A model generated the notes under the pieces. The model was not told the DNA's origin. It worked only from the letters and a program-made list of their open reading frames with translations, and ran no database searches. From Rhodococcus sp. AW25M09 (GTDB taxonomy: Bacteria > Actinomycetota > Actinomycetes > Mycobacteriales > Mycobacteriaceae), in assembly GCF_000333955.1 (NCBI RefSeq), contig NZ_CAPS01000081.1, positions 1 to 64,000 on the forward strand: a stretch of DNA of 64,000 nucleotides, in the 5' to 3' direction. Positions within the stretch are counted from its first letter, which is position 1, and each line of letters opens with the position of its first letter. Below are positions 40,489 through 49,365 of the stretch, piece after piece. Made by a program: the position numbers and the translations under genes.

Positions 40489-40518
40489 ACCCTGATTCTT
40501 CGGAATCGGGGTCTTTTT
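40489..40518 (+). terminator. Rho-independent terminator after tRNA-Leu
   Basis: A 10-bp stem (40489-40498 with 40503-40512) closed by the very stable tetraloop TTCG and followed by C and five Ts. It is a classic intrinsic terminator for the tRNA transcript and is unusually canonical for this GC-rich genome. Confidence 0.88.
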
Positions 40519-40568
40519 CGTTGTGTCCACTTCGACGGCTCGACCGGGCCGATGTTAGGAGACCGACG

Positions 40569-42029
40569 ATGGACTCGATCGACCCCACCGAGCTCGAGAC
40601 GTGCTTGCGGGTACTGGCGCAGGCCGCCGAACTGGACAAGAATCACCCAGATTCGATTGCCGTTCAACGCGCCTCCGGTGCGATGTTCAAAGACCTCAAG
40701 CGTGCTCGACGCGTCGCTGCGCGCAATGCCGTCAATGCCGCCGACCGCGCCGTCGTCGCTGCGACCGCAACTGGATCCCCGGACCGGATCGACGACGAGA
40801 CGGCCGGTCTGTCGCTCACTTCGCGCGCCGAGGGCGAGATCGCGGGCACGCTCATCAAGGCTCGGCCCTGCTACATCTGCAAGCAGCGCTACACCGATGT
40901 CGATTCGTTCTATCACCAGCTCTGTCCGGAATGCGCCGCACTCAACCGCGGCAAGCGCAACGCTCGGACCGACCTGTCCGGACGACGCGCGCTGTTGACC
41001 GGTGGGCGGGCGAAGATCGGGATGTACATCGCACTTCGACTGCTACGCGACGGCGCACACACAACTATCACCACCAGGTTCCCCAACGATGCGGTCCGGC
41101 GATTCGCAGCGATGGACGACAGCAGCCAGTGGCTGCACCGTCTGCGCATCGTCGGGATCGATCTGCGTGACCCGGCTCAGGTTGTGGCCCTTGCAGATTC
41201 GGTCGCCGCAGAAGGCCCGCTCGATATCTTGATCAACAATGCCGCCCAGACCGTCAAACGCTCCCCCGGTTCGTACAGCGCACTGGCCGATGCCGAAGCC
41301 GAACCACTGCCCGCTGCATTGACCCAGGGAGCAGGCCCCGAGCGCATCACCTTCGGCAAGACCAGCGATGCCCACCCCGCGTCACTGGCGAGCTCGTTGC
41401 CCGTCACCGCGCTCGGTGAACAGCCGGCCGCTGCCTTGAGCGCAGACGATGTGGCCTCGCTCGCGATGGTCGCGGGCTCGGTCACGGCCGAGAGAATCGA
41501 AAGCGGCCTCGCTATCGACGCGGGCGGTCTGGTACCCGATCTCGCCGAGACCAACAGCTGGATCCACACCGTCGAGCAGGTCGACCCGGTCGAACTGCTC
41601 GAGGTCCAGCTGTGCAACTCCGTTGCGCCGTTCATCCTCGTGTCGCGACTGCGCCCGGCCATGGAGGCCTCTCAGGCGCGACGCAAATACGTGGTGAACG
41701 TCTCGGCAATGGAGGGCCAGTTCGGGCGCGCGTACAAGGGCCCCGGACACCCGCACACCAACATGGCCAAGGCGGCACTCAACATGCTGACACGTACCAG
41801 CGCAAAGGAAATGCTGGACAGCGGAATCCTGATGAGCGCCGTCGATACCGGCTGGATCACCGACGAACGCCCACATCCCACCAAGATGCGGCTCGCCGAC
41901 GAGGGATTCCACGCACCGCTCGACCTGGTGGACGGCGCCGCTCGCGTGTACGACCCGATCGTGCAGGGAGAACTCGGAATCGATCTGTACGGTGCCTTCC
42001 TCAAGGACTACCAGCCGTCGCCGTGGTGA
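40569..42029 (+). CDS. SDR-like oxidoreductase with N-terminal zinc ribbon
   Basis: A 486-residue protein. Residues 1-90 are helical; a four-cysteine zinc ribbon follows (CYICKQRY ... CPEC, about 99-125). Then comes an SDR Rossmann domain with TGGRAKIG, NNAAQTVKRSP, and NVSAMEG (catalytic Ser). Where YxxxK is expected the sequence is TNMAKAALNML, so the usual catalytic Tyr is Thr, while Lys is kept. There is also an insert of about 100 residues between NNAA and the Ser motif. Strong AGGAG before ATG 40569. Substrate unknown. Confidence 0.82.
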   Translation: MDSIDPTELETCLRVLAQAAELDKNHPDSIAVQRASGAMFKDLKRARRVAARNAVNAADRAVVAATATGSPDRIDDETAGLSLTSRAEGEIAGTLIKARPCYICKQRYTDVDSFYHQLCPECAALNRGKRNARTDLSGRRALLTGGRAKIGMYIALRLLRDGAHTTITTRFPNDAVRRFAAMDDSSQWLHRLRIVGIDLRDPAQVVALADSVAAEGPLDILINNAAQTVKRSPGSYSALADAEAEPLPAALTQGAGPERITFGKTSDAHPASLASSLPVTALGEQPAAALSADDVASLAMVAGSVTAERIESGLAIDAGGLVPDLAETNSWIHTVEQVDPVELLEVQLCNSVAPFILVSRLRPAMEASQARRKYVVNVSAMEGQFGRAYKGPGHPHTNMAKAALNMLTRTSAKEMLDSGILMSAVDTGWITDERPHPTKMRLADEGFHAPLDLVDGAARVYDPIVQGELGIDLYGAFLKDYQPSPW

Positions 42030-42145
42030 TCTCGGTGTGTTTTCCGTGTGCGTCCCCCAGGAGGAACGCGGGCTGCGATACTCGGAAAACCCGAAGCTGT
42101 TCGCGTGAGCGGACGGCCCTTCAGACGCACCGATAGGCGGTCACC

Positions 42146-43642
42146 ATGGGCGAGGACGTCGAGCGTCGCAAGTTCACCAGACAAGACCGGCACGAGTTTC
42201 GCCAGAAGGTCCAGGACTGTCTCGACGCGTTGGCGATCATGTTGGCCGACGAAACCTTTCACGTCGGCGAACCTCAGATCGGCATGGAGATCGAGCTCAA
42301 CCTCGTCGACGACGACATGGCACCGGCGATGGCCAATGCCGCGGTGCTCGACGCCATCGCCGATCCCGACTACCAAACCGAACTGGGTCAGTTCAACATC
42401 GAGATCAATGTCGATCCGCGGCCGCTGCGAGGCGAATCCATCGCACAGTTGGAAACGGATCTGCGGCGATCGCTGAATGCGGCGGACGAACGCGCTCGCA
42501 CCTCGGGCAGTCGCCTCGCCATGATCGGAATGCTTCCGACGCTGGACGAAGAACACTTCGAGCATCGATGGCTCTCGGCGAATCCACGCTACGACCTACT
42601 CAATCAGCAGATCTTCGCCGCACGAGGCGAGGACATCGAACTGAAGATCGGCGGTGTGCGACTTCCCGGAGCCGCCGCCTCCGAAGACCTGGACATCGTC
42701 ACCGACACCATCCTCCCCGAGGCCGCGTGCACCTCGGTGCAGTTGCATCTGCAAGTTGCGCCGGATGAATTCGCCTCGTATTGGAATGCAGCGCAAGCCC
42801 TCTCCGGTGTGCAAATAGCGTTGGCCGCCAACTCGCCGTTCTTCGCCGGGCGCGCCCTGTGGCACGAAACTCGTATCCCACTGTTCGAGCAAGCCACCGA
42901 CACCCGGCCACAAGAGCTCAAGAATCAGGGCGTTCGTCCACGGGTGTGGTTCGGCGAACGGTGGATCACCTCCATTTTCGATCTGTTCGAGGAGAACTCG
43001 CGCTACTTCCCCGCCCTGTTGCCCGTCTGCAGCGACGAGGATCCCAAAGCCGCGCTCGCCGAGGGAAAGATTCCGTCGCTGGCCGAGCTGCGCATGCACA
43101 ACGGAACCGTCTACCGATGGAACCGCCCGATCTACGACCGGTCCGGCGACGGTCATCACCTCCGACTCGAGAACCGCGTTCTTCCGGCCGGCCCCTCGGT
43201 GATCGACACCCTTGCCGACGCCGCGTTCTACTACGGCACCGTGCGCGCGTTGGCCGACGCCGATCGACCGCTCTGGTCGCAGATGTCTTTCGACGCCGCC
43301 GAGGAGAACGTGCACTCGGCGGCCCGCGGCGGCTTCGATTCGATGCTGTATTGGCCCGAGGTCGGCTGGGTGAGTCCGCAAGAACTGGTGTTGCGTCGGT
43401 TGCTACCGATGGCCGACGCCGGATTGGCGGCGTACGGCGTCGACGCAGCGGTCCGCGATCGCTATCTCGGCGTGATCGAGGCTCGGTGCCTGGCGAAGAA
43501 GTCCGGTTCGGTCTGGCAACGAGAGGCAGTCGTCGCTCGCGAGCGGGCAGGCGACAAGCGTGACCGAGCCCTTGCCTCGATGCTGGGCGACTACGTCACG
43601 CTCATGAACGCGGGAGAACCGGTGCATACCTGGACGATCTGA
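42146..43642 (+). CDS. GCS2-type glutamate-cysteine ligase-like protein
   Basis: A 498-residue carboxylate-amine ligase of the GCS2 fold: IGMEIELNLVDDD (metal/ATP Glu residues) near the N-terminus, FNIEINVDPRPL, TSVQLHLQV, ALAANSPFF and HHLRLENRVLPAGPS. Relatives form gamma-glutamyl or other amide bonds. Rhodococci use mycothiol rather than glutathione, and no ergothioneine genes (egtB-D) lie nearby, so the substrate is unclear. It stands alone between the SDR and the enoyl-reductase homologue. The ribosome-binding site is weak. Confidence 0.8.
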   Translation: MGEDVERRKFTRQDRHEFRQKVQDCLDALAIMLADETFHVGEPQIGMEIELNLVDDDMAPAMANAAVLDAIADPDYQTELGQFNIEINVDPRPLRGESIAQLETDLRRSLNAADERARTSGSRLAMIGMLPTLDEEHFEHRWLSANPRYDLLNQQIFAARGEDIELKIGGVRLPGAAASEDLDIVTDTILPEAACTSVQLHLQVAPDEFASYWNAAQALSGVQIALAANSPFFAGRALWHETRIPLFEQATDTRPQELKNQGVRPRVWFGERWITSIFDLFEENSRYFPALLPVCSDEDPKAALAEGKIPSLAELRMHNGTVYRWNRPIYDRSGDGHHLRLENRVLPAGPSVIDTLADAAFYYGTVRALADADRPLWSQMSFDAAEENVHSAARGGFDSMLYWPEVGWVSPQELVLRRLLPMADAGLAAYGVDAAVRDRYLGVIEARCLAKKSGSVWQREAVVARERAGDKRDRALASMLGDYVTLMNAGEPVHTWTI

Positions 43643-43673
43643 CGGCGTTTCGACTCGCCTGGGTGATTCGGGT

Positions 43674-43679
43674 TACTGT
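43674..43679 (+). promoter_or_regulatory. Leaderless -10 box for the gene at 43687
   Basis: TACTGT with 7 nt to the ATG at 43687, in the 44-bp gap after the ligase gene. Confidence 0.55.
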
Positions 43680-43686
43680 CGCTGAC

Positions 43687-44952
43687 ATGAACTCGCCTGC
43701 TCCGGACTCGACCAACGGCCCCGATCGCACTCACGACATCGTCGTCTACGGCGTCACCGGCTTCGTCGGGAAACTGACGGCGAAGTACCTCGCCGAGCAC
43801 GCACCGGCCGACACCCGGATCGCCCTCGCAGGTCGCTCGGCGAAGCGGGTGCAGGCCACGCAGAAGGAACTCGGACCGAAGGCCGGTAGCTGGTCGGTCC
43901 TCGAAGCAGACGCTACCGATGTCGCGTCGTTGGAGGCCATGGCCCGATCCACGCGCGTGGTCATCACGACGGTCGGCCCCTATGCGAAGTACGGATTGGC
44001 TCTGGCGACAGCCTGCGCCGAGGCCGGGACGGACTACGTGGACCTCACCGGCGAGGTCCTGTTCGCCAGAGAGAGCATCGACGCCAATCACGAGATCGCG
44101 CAACGTACCGGGGCCCGCATCGTCCACTCGTGCGGATTCGATTCCGTCCCGTCCGACATCGGTGTACATGCGCTGTACGAGGCTGTCACCGCCGACAACG
44201 CAGGCGAACTCACCGACACCACCCTGGTGGTCACCTCGATGTCCGGCGGAGTCAGCGGCGGCACCGTCGACTCCTTGCGTGGGCAGATCGAGACGATGAA
44301 GAAGGACAAGCGGGCCCGACGCATCGCCGCTCGGCCGTACTCGCTCAGCCCCGACCGAGGCCTCGAACCACAGCTCGGCCGGCAACTCGACACCGTGCTG
44401 ATCGACGGCAAGAAGATCGATCCGAGTCTGCGTGGCTGGAAGGCACCTTTCGTCATGGCCTCGTACAACACGCGAGTCGTGCGGCGCAGCAACGCGCTTC
44501 GCGATTGGGCGTACGGAAAGCAATTCCGGTACAGCGAGGTGATGAGTGTCGGATCGTCGTTCGCCAGCCCCGTTCTCGCCGGAGCATTGTCGGCCGGGCT
44601 GTTCATCGGTGTGTCCGCCATGACCGTGCTGCCGGGCAAGGTTCTCGACCGTATTCTTCCCAAGCCGGGCACCGGCCCCAGCGAAAAGGCCCGCGAGAAG
44701 GGGCATTTCACCGTCGACCTGTACACGCTCACCACGTCGGGTGCGCGCTACCGGGCCCGTGTGAAGGCGTCGGGCGATCCCGGCTACAAGGCGACGGCAG
44801 TCATGCTCGCCGAGTCGGCGTTGGCTCTCGTACTCGGAGGTGACGCGCTGCCGAAGGCGAGTGGCGTACTCACTCCGGCGACCGCAATCGGCGACGTTCT
44901 GATCGATCGTCTCAACTCGGCCGGAATGGAGATCTGGGCCAAGCGCAGCTGA
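43687..44952 (+). CDS. Trans-acting enoyl reductase / saccharopine-dehydrogenase-like protein
   Basis: A 421-residue Rossmann protein: VVYGVTGFVGKLTAKYL (NADP-binding), RIALAGRSAKRV, VITTVGPYAKYG, GTDYVDLTGEV and HSCGFDSVPSDIG. These match the mycobacterial family of Rv2449c/Rv2953, whose member Rv2953 reduces double bonds during phthiocerol/phenolphthiocerol synthesis. A hydrophobic stretch (ASPVLAGALSAGLFIGVSAM, about 295-320) may touch the membrane. A general lipid-modifying role is likely but not proved. Confidence 0.85.
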   Translation: MNSPAPDSTNGPDRTHDIVVYGVTGFVGKLTAKYLAEHAPADTRIALAGRSAKRVQATQKELGPKAGSWSVLEADATDVASLEAMARSTRVVITTVGPYAKYGLALATACAEAGTDYVDLTGEVLFARESIDANHEIAQRTGARIVHSCGFDSVPSDIGVHALYEAVTADNAGELTDTTLVVTSMSGGVSGGTVDSLRGQIETMKKDKRARRIAARPYSLSPDRGLEPQLGRQLDTVLIDGKKIDPSLRGWKAPFVMASYNTRVVRRSNALRDWAYGKQFRYSEVMSVGSSFASPVLAGALSAGLFIGVSAMTVLPGKVLDRILPKPGTGPSEKAREKGHFTVDLYTLTTSGARYRARVKASGDPGYKATAVMLAESALALVLGGDALPKASGVLTPATAIGDVLIDRLNSAGMEIWAKRS

Positions 44953-44976
44953 CGTCGGCGCGGCAACTGTTCTCGG

Positions 44977-46278
44977 ATGGAGCACCAGGCGGTGAGTGCC
45001 TTCCTCGCAGCGACCTTGCCGGTGGCAACTGTTGCTGCCGAGTCGGTCGCAGCCCTCGGTGCCGAAGTCGGCAGGTTGCGGCGCGTTCTCGGGCTCCATC
45101 CGTCCGCCGACTCGGACGCTTCCACGCGGGCACCGACCGCATCGATGCAGCGGATAGCTGCATCGTTCATGGGCGATTCGATGCTGCGTATCGACGATGC
45201 ACCGGTGCAGCCGTTCGCTGACCTGTCCGGTTTCTTCCGCGTGGCCGACGGCTGGGTGCGGACCCACGCGAACTATCCGCATCACCGGGCGGCGCTGCTC
45301 GATGCCGTCGGTCTCGACAGTGATTGCGGCAGAGATCGATTCGTCGACCGGTTGGCGAGTATGGCTGCAGCCGAGCTGGATCGGTCGTGTGCCGAGAACG
45401 GGGCTCTCGCGGTGCAGGTTCGCACGGAAGATGAGTGGTGGGCCCACCCAGCAGGCGAAGCGGCTCGCTTCGGCCCGGTGATCGCGCGTACCGATGCCGC
45501 GGACTCCACGAACTGTCGAGTCCCGGGGTTCCGAGGCTGCACGGCTGCCGCTCCACTCGCGGGTATCCGCGTGCTCGATCTCACTCGGGTGATCGCCGGC
45601 CCGGTCGCCACTCGCGCTCTTGCCCTGTTCGGTGCCGAAGTGCTGCGTATCGACTCGCCCCACCGCCCCGAAATCGCCTGGCAGCATCTGGAAAACGGGC
45701 AGGGCAAGCGTTCGGCGTCGGTAGACATGAACACCCGCGCCGGACTCGCCCGAGTGCACCGATTGCTCGACTCCGCGGACGTTCTGGTCACCGGGTATCG
45801 GCCGCGAGCTCTGGAACGCTTCGGACTCGAACACCGTGCGGAGGCCGTACACGGGCGAGTCAGCGCCTGGGGTACCCGAGGGCCATGGTCGGGTAGACGC
45901 GGATTCGACAGCCTCGTACAGGCTGCCACCGGCATCTCGATCCTCGAAGGCCGTGCCGGAGAACTGGGGCGTCTGCCTGCCCAGGCACTCGACCACGCGA
46001 GCGGGTATCTGCTCGCCGCGGGTATCGTGTCCGAATTGGCCGATCGGGCGGACGGATTCGGCTCGAATGCGTCGGTGGAGGTGTCCCTGGCCCGAACAGC
46101 AGCATGGTTGCTGACACTTCCCGGACGGGATCACGGCCATGGTCCGGCCCAGACGCCGCCACCGGACTGCGTGGTGACGCACGGTCGCGTCACGGCGGCG
46201 AGGCCGGTGTTCGACGAGTACGTGGACTACCCGTTTCCGGCACGCCCGTGGGGAACCGACGACGCGGACTGGACGTGA
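44977..46278 (+). CDS. CaiB/BaiF-type (family III) CoA-transferase
   Basis: A 433-residue protein. The second half is a family III CoA-transferase: LAGIRVLDLTRVIAGPVATRAL, GAEVLRIDSP, GKRSASVDMN, DVLVTGYRPRALERFG, and GRRGFDSLVQAATGIS, where Asp is the expected nucleophile. The first 190 residues form a poorly conserved extension that may be a degenerate first half. The C-terminus lacks part of the linked domain of FRC-type enzymes. Acyl substrate unknown. Lies 24 bp after the enoyl-reductase homologue. Confidence 0.8.
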   Translation: MEHQAVSAFLAATLPVATVAAESVAALGAEVGRLRRVLGLHPSADSDASTRAPTASMQRIAASFMGDSMLRIDDAPVQPFADLSGFFRVADGWVRTHANYPHHRAALLDAVGLDSDCGRDRFVDRLASMAAAELDRSCAENGALAVQVRTEDEWWAHPAGEAARFGPVIARTDAADSTNCRVPGFRGCTAAAPLAGIRVLDLTRVIAGPVATRALALFGAEVLRIDSPHRPEIAWQHLENGQGKRSASVDMNTRAGLARVHRLLDSADVLVTGYRPRALERFGLEHRAEAVHGRVSAWGTRGPWSGRRGFDSLVQAATGISILEGRAGELGRLPAQALDHASGYLLAAGIVSELADRADGFGSNASVEVSLARTAAWLLTLPGRDHGHGPAQTPPPDCVVTHGRVTAARPVFDEYVDYPFPARPWGTDDADWT

Positions 46279-46339
46279 CTGTCTGTTTCAGAAGACGACT
46301 GCACTGTTTCAGAGATGGACTGCACTACTCGCCTCTCGC

Positions 46340-46456
46340 GACCAAAACGACCACAACAACCGACATCGGCACTCGTCACTGGGCTACCTCAACCCGGCCG
46401 AGTACGCTGCCCAATGCACCCACACCCACCAACCTGCGGGCTGCGAGATCGACTGA
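46340..46456 (+). pseudogene. IS3-family transposase (OrfB) C-terminal remnant
   Basis: In the frame ending at the TGA 46454-46456 the translation contains NDHNNRHRHSSLGYLNPAEY, the C-terminal signature of IS3 integrase-like transposases (HSxLGYxxPxEY). The start and the catalytic DDE part are missing, because the CaiB gene lies immediately upstream. What is left is a scar from a deleted insertion element. The 180 bp after it have no gene and may include the former right end. Confidence 0.75.
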
Positions 46457-46646
46457 CATCAATCAGAACGTGGCTCTAGAACGCGGTGGTCCGACTATCG
46501 GGGACCTGCCACGATCTGAGCCTGTCGGTTTTGTGAGTGGCTGCCTGTTTATCGACCATGAAGCAGGAACGTTGCGAAAGCGCGGCGCGAGGCCAGTAAC
46601 AACCGTTGTTCCGTATTACAAGCAGTGGGCTCGGCAGTACCAGAAG

Positions 46647-47018
46647 TCAGACGTATGGCCGCGTCAGCAGCTCGACCAAGTGCCCGCCCGGGTCGAGAAG
46701 GTAGAGAGCGCGGCCTCCGTCTTCGTGGTTAATCTCGTTGTGCGAGCGCTGGGGATCGCCCCAGTAGTCGGTCCGAGATTCGATCAACGACGCGAGGACT
46801 CGATCGAAATGCTCGTCGTCAACGAGGAATGCGAAGTGTAGTGAATCAAACGTTCGCGGGGCTTTGGCGAGTTGCAGGAGCACGCCGTTAGACATGATCA
46901 GATTGGCGAAAGGCCCCCAGGAGGGAGCATCAACAATCTCCAACAGGTTCCGGTAGTACGCCGCCGAAACTTCGGCGTCGTTGGCAGGAATGATGATGTG
47001 GTTGAAAGTGGCAGTCAT
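46647..47018 (-). CDS. VOC-superfamily (glyoxalase/bleomycin-resistance-like) protein
   Basis: A 123-residue VOC protein: FNHIIIPANDAEVSAAYYRNLL at the N-terminus (beta-alpha-beta, metal His), LHFAFLVDD in the middle and the C-terminal GGRALYLLDPGGHLVELLTR with the metal Glu. Such proteins are dioxygenases, isomerases or resistance proteins; the function cannot be told. The gene is in the accessory patch next to the IS remnant and its base composition looks lower in GC than the neighbours, so it may have been acquired. Confidence 0.82.
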   Translation of the reverse strand: MTATFNHIIIPANDAEVSAAYYRNLLEIVDAPSWGPFANLIMSNGVLLQLAKAPRTFDSLHFAFLVDDEHFDRVLASLIESRTDYWGDPQRSHNEINHEDGGRALYLLDPGGHLVELLTRPYV

Positions 47019-47469
47019 TGGGTTTCCAATCGTCGAAGATGAGAGGTAATTACTCAGCTCGACGGCGGAGCCCGCATGCCTGCCGTGTGAACCACAGAAG
47101 TAACCGCGGCCGGGGGTAGATACAGCATTAGGTGCTGTCGCATCTCGCGGCTAGTCACGCGAGAATGTAGGGTGCAACGAAATCATCGTCGGCTCCCAAA
47201 AAGTCCGACGCCTCCATACCTGACAGGGACTGTCAACGGCACGCGACGTTGCATCAACGGTAGCCCACACGGTCGGGCTCGTCCAAGCGAGACCACCAGG
47301 CTCGTTGACGGGCATCAAGACCGTCCGTCGTGCCGATGGTCAAACTGCACACCCAAGCCCGGCGGAGCCCGCGGAAGAGGGGCCGGTATTACGATCCGGT
47401 CTTCGCCAGGCCAGGCGTGCGTTGGCGAACTACCCTCATGCTTCTACACCATGAGAGGAGGTTGCCGTC
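47019..47469. other. 451-bp region without a convincing gene
   Basis: Open frames here have no ribosome-binding site and look non-coding. A perfect inverted repeat TGACAG-GGA-CTGTCA lies at 47221-47235; on the minus strand it starts with TTGACA, a consensus -35 hexamer. A strong AGGAGG for the next gene lies at the right end. The sequence is less GC-rich than the surroundings. Confidence 0.5.
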
Positions 47470-47718
47470 ATGAATGACATTGGCCAACTGATTATCGAAG
47501 AGCTCAGCGCTGAACAGGCGCGCGAAGAGATAGGGGTCAGGACACTCGCCGCTTGGCGCACCTACCTAGAACAGTCGGGCGGTGCGGTGCCTGGCCCTGA
47601 GGGCAGCACTCACAAGGTGTCTTTGGAGCCGTGGAAGCAAGCACCACCGGATACCCTGCTGAAGATCGTTGTGCGGTGGGTCGACCCCAGTCGCGTCGGT
47701 ACATACGACAAGGGTTAG
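47470..47718 (+). CDS. Small hypothetical protein
   Basis: An 82-residue protein I do not recognise. It is preceded by an excellent ribosome-binding site (GAGAGGAGG, 9 nt before ATG), which is the main reason to call it. The sequence is polar, with an N-terminal acidic helix (IIEELSAEQAREEIG) and a C-terminal KIVVRWVDPSRVGTYDKG. It lies in the accessory patch with no operon partner. Confidence 0.55.
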   Translation: MNDIGQLIIEELSAEQAREEIGVRTLAAWRTYLEQSGGAVPGPEGSTHKVSLEPWKQAPPDTLLKIVVRWVDPSRVGTYDKG

Positions 47719-47874
47719 TCCCTGAGTGTGTAACCAGGTCCTCGACCTAGTGCTGCTTTGTGAACACGACTTCTCAACGAAAATCTTCAGAAGGCAGCTT
47801 CAATCGGACCTGAAACACCTGGTGGCTGTGCAGTCGACTTCTGAAACTGACAGTGACGGTGAGCAGCCGCCGCG

Positions 47875-48691
47875 TCAGGGCCGGGCAGCCATCGCTGACG
47901 TCTCGATGTAGAGCTCCTTGGCTTCCTCGGTCGAATCCACCTGCGGCGGCGACCCTTCCAACGGTTGCGTGGCGGACTCACGGAGGAAGCCGACGGCAAT
48001 GAGGCCGACGATGCCACTCACGACGAGGTAATACGCGGGGACCATCGGGCTGCCGGTAGCGCTGACCAATGCCGAGGTCACCAAGGGTGTCGTTCCACCG
48101 AAGATGGACACCGACAGGTTGAACCCGATCGACAGCGCTGCATAGCGAATCCGAGTGGGGAACAGGGCGGGGAGCGTCGATGCGCTCGGGGCAGCGAAAC
48201 ACGCCAGCACGAGGCCGAGAAGCAGGCATGCGATCAGTGGGCCGATTCACCCGCTACCGCGCAGCAACAGGAAGCAGGGAACGGCGAGGACGATCTGCCC
48301 GACGGCACCGAAGACGAACACCGGCTTGCGGCCGATACGGTCGGTGAGCCTGCCGACGCCCACGATGATGGTGACCACCACGATCATCGCCGACAGTACG
48401 AGCAGATCGGCACTGAGCTGACTGCGTCCGACGACCTCGGTGAAGTACGTGGGCAGGTACGACGTCACCATGTAGTTGGTCACGTGCGAACCACTCCATC
48501 GTGTTTCCCAGTGCTGCGGCCGACACTGCGCGCTGAAGCATCGGCTGATCGACGACGGTGATGCTCTCTTCCGAGAGCGCCGGCTTCTTGCGCATTCGCT
48601 TCGAGAACGCGTCGCGCCGAAGACGCTGGACGTGTCGATGTCCCCACCGTGTCTGCTGTGGGGGTGCGTCGGGTCCTTGCGCTGCGGTCAT
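47875..48691 (-). pseudogene. Decayed MFS transporter (MHS/ProP-like)
   Basis: The N-terminal part reads MTAAQGPDAPP to AALGNTMEWF, the beginning of a metabolite:H+ symporter. At about 48484 the frame shifts and continues at VTNYMVTSYLPTYFTEVVG, so the first six or so membrane segments are deleted. Later an in-frame TGA at 48247-48249 interrupts before IGPLIACLLLG, after which the last helices are intact to the natural stop. A leaderless -10 (TAACGT, 48699-48704) remains. The gene cannot make a working transporter. Confidence 0.85.
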
Positions 48692-48885
48692 TCACTCAAC
48701 GTTAGCCAGTCGAACGATTCGATTTCAACGCTTGGTAAGAGGTACCTTCTGCCGTCCCGGTTCTGCCGCAGGTGAACTCCTGATTCATCGAATATTCCAC
48801 GCCACGTTGACAATTGGGGCAATTACACCAATACGGGCAACCGCGGCCGCGTCGGGACTCCATCGATCGCCTCGGAACTGGCACG

Positions 48886-49365
48886 ATGGACAGCGTGCCG
48901 AACCACAATTACGGACTGACGGTGAACTGGACCGGTAACCGCGGCGACGGAACCTCCGGTCCGGGCGACTACGACCGGGACCACATCGTGTCGGCTCCCG
49001 GTAGACCCGAACTCCACGCCAGTGCCGATCCGAGTTTTCGCGGCGATCCGCAACGATGGAACCCAGAGGAGATGCTCGTGGCATCGCTGTCGAGTTGCCA
49101 CATGCTCTGGTACCTCGGACTGGCCGCGGCGTCCGGGGTGATCGTCACCGACTACGTCGACTCCCCCACCGGAGTGATGACCGAGCAATCCGACGGTTCG
49201 GGACAGTTCGTCGAGGTCACTCTCGCCCCGATCGTCACTGTCGCCGATCCTTCGATGACGCACCGTGCCGAGGAGCTGCACACTTCCGCGGCAGCCAAAT
49301 GCTTCATCGCACGATCGGTCAATTTACCGGTACGGCACACACCGACCACCGAGGTGGCGTCATGA
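48886..49365 (+). CDS. OsmC/Ohr-family protein
   Basis: A 159-residue OsmC-like protein. The two redox cysteines are in SLSSCHMLWYL and AAAKCFIARS, as in thiol-dependent hydroperoxide reductases. N-terminus GLTVNWTGNRGDGT is typical of the YhfA/OsmC group. It likely detoxifies organic peroxides. Start at ATG 48886; a GTG three codons on is possible. The stop overlaps the next gene (ATGA), so it is coupled with nucleoside hydrolase. Confidence 0.88.
   Translation: MDSVPNHNYGLTVNWTGNRGDGTSGPGDYDRDHIVSAPGRPELHASADPSFRGDPQRWNPEEMLVASLSSCHMLWYLGLAAASGVIVTDYVDSPTGVMTEQSDGSGQFVEVTLAPIVTVADPSMTHRAEELHTSAAAKCFIARSVNLPVRHTPTTEVAS

Noticed and set aside
43591-46182. An 863-codon minus-strand open frame across the enoyl-reductase and CaiB genes
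   Set aside because: It spans two real genes on the other strand and has no domain signature.
47172-47477. A 101-codon open frame in the accessory patch
   Set aside because: It has no ribosome-binding site, is Arg/Pro/Gly-rich without domain character and overlaps the well-supported start of the gene at 47470.
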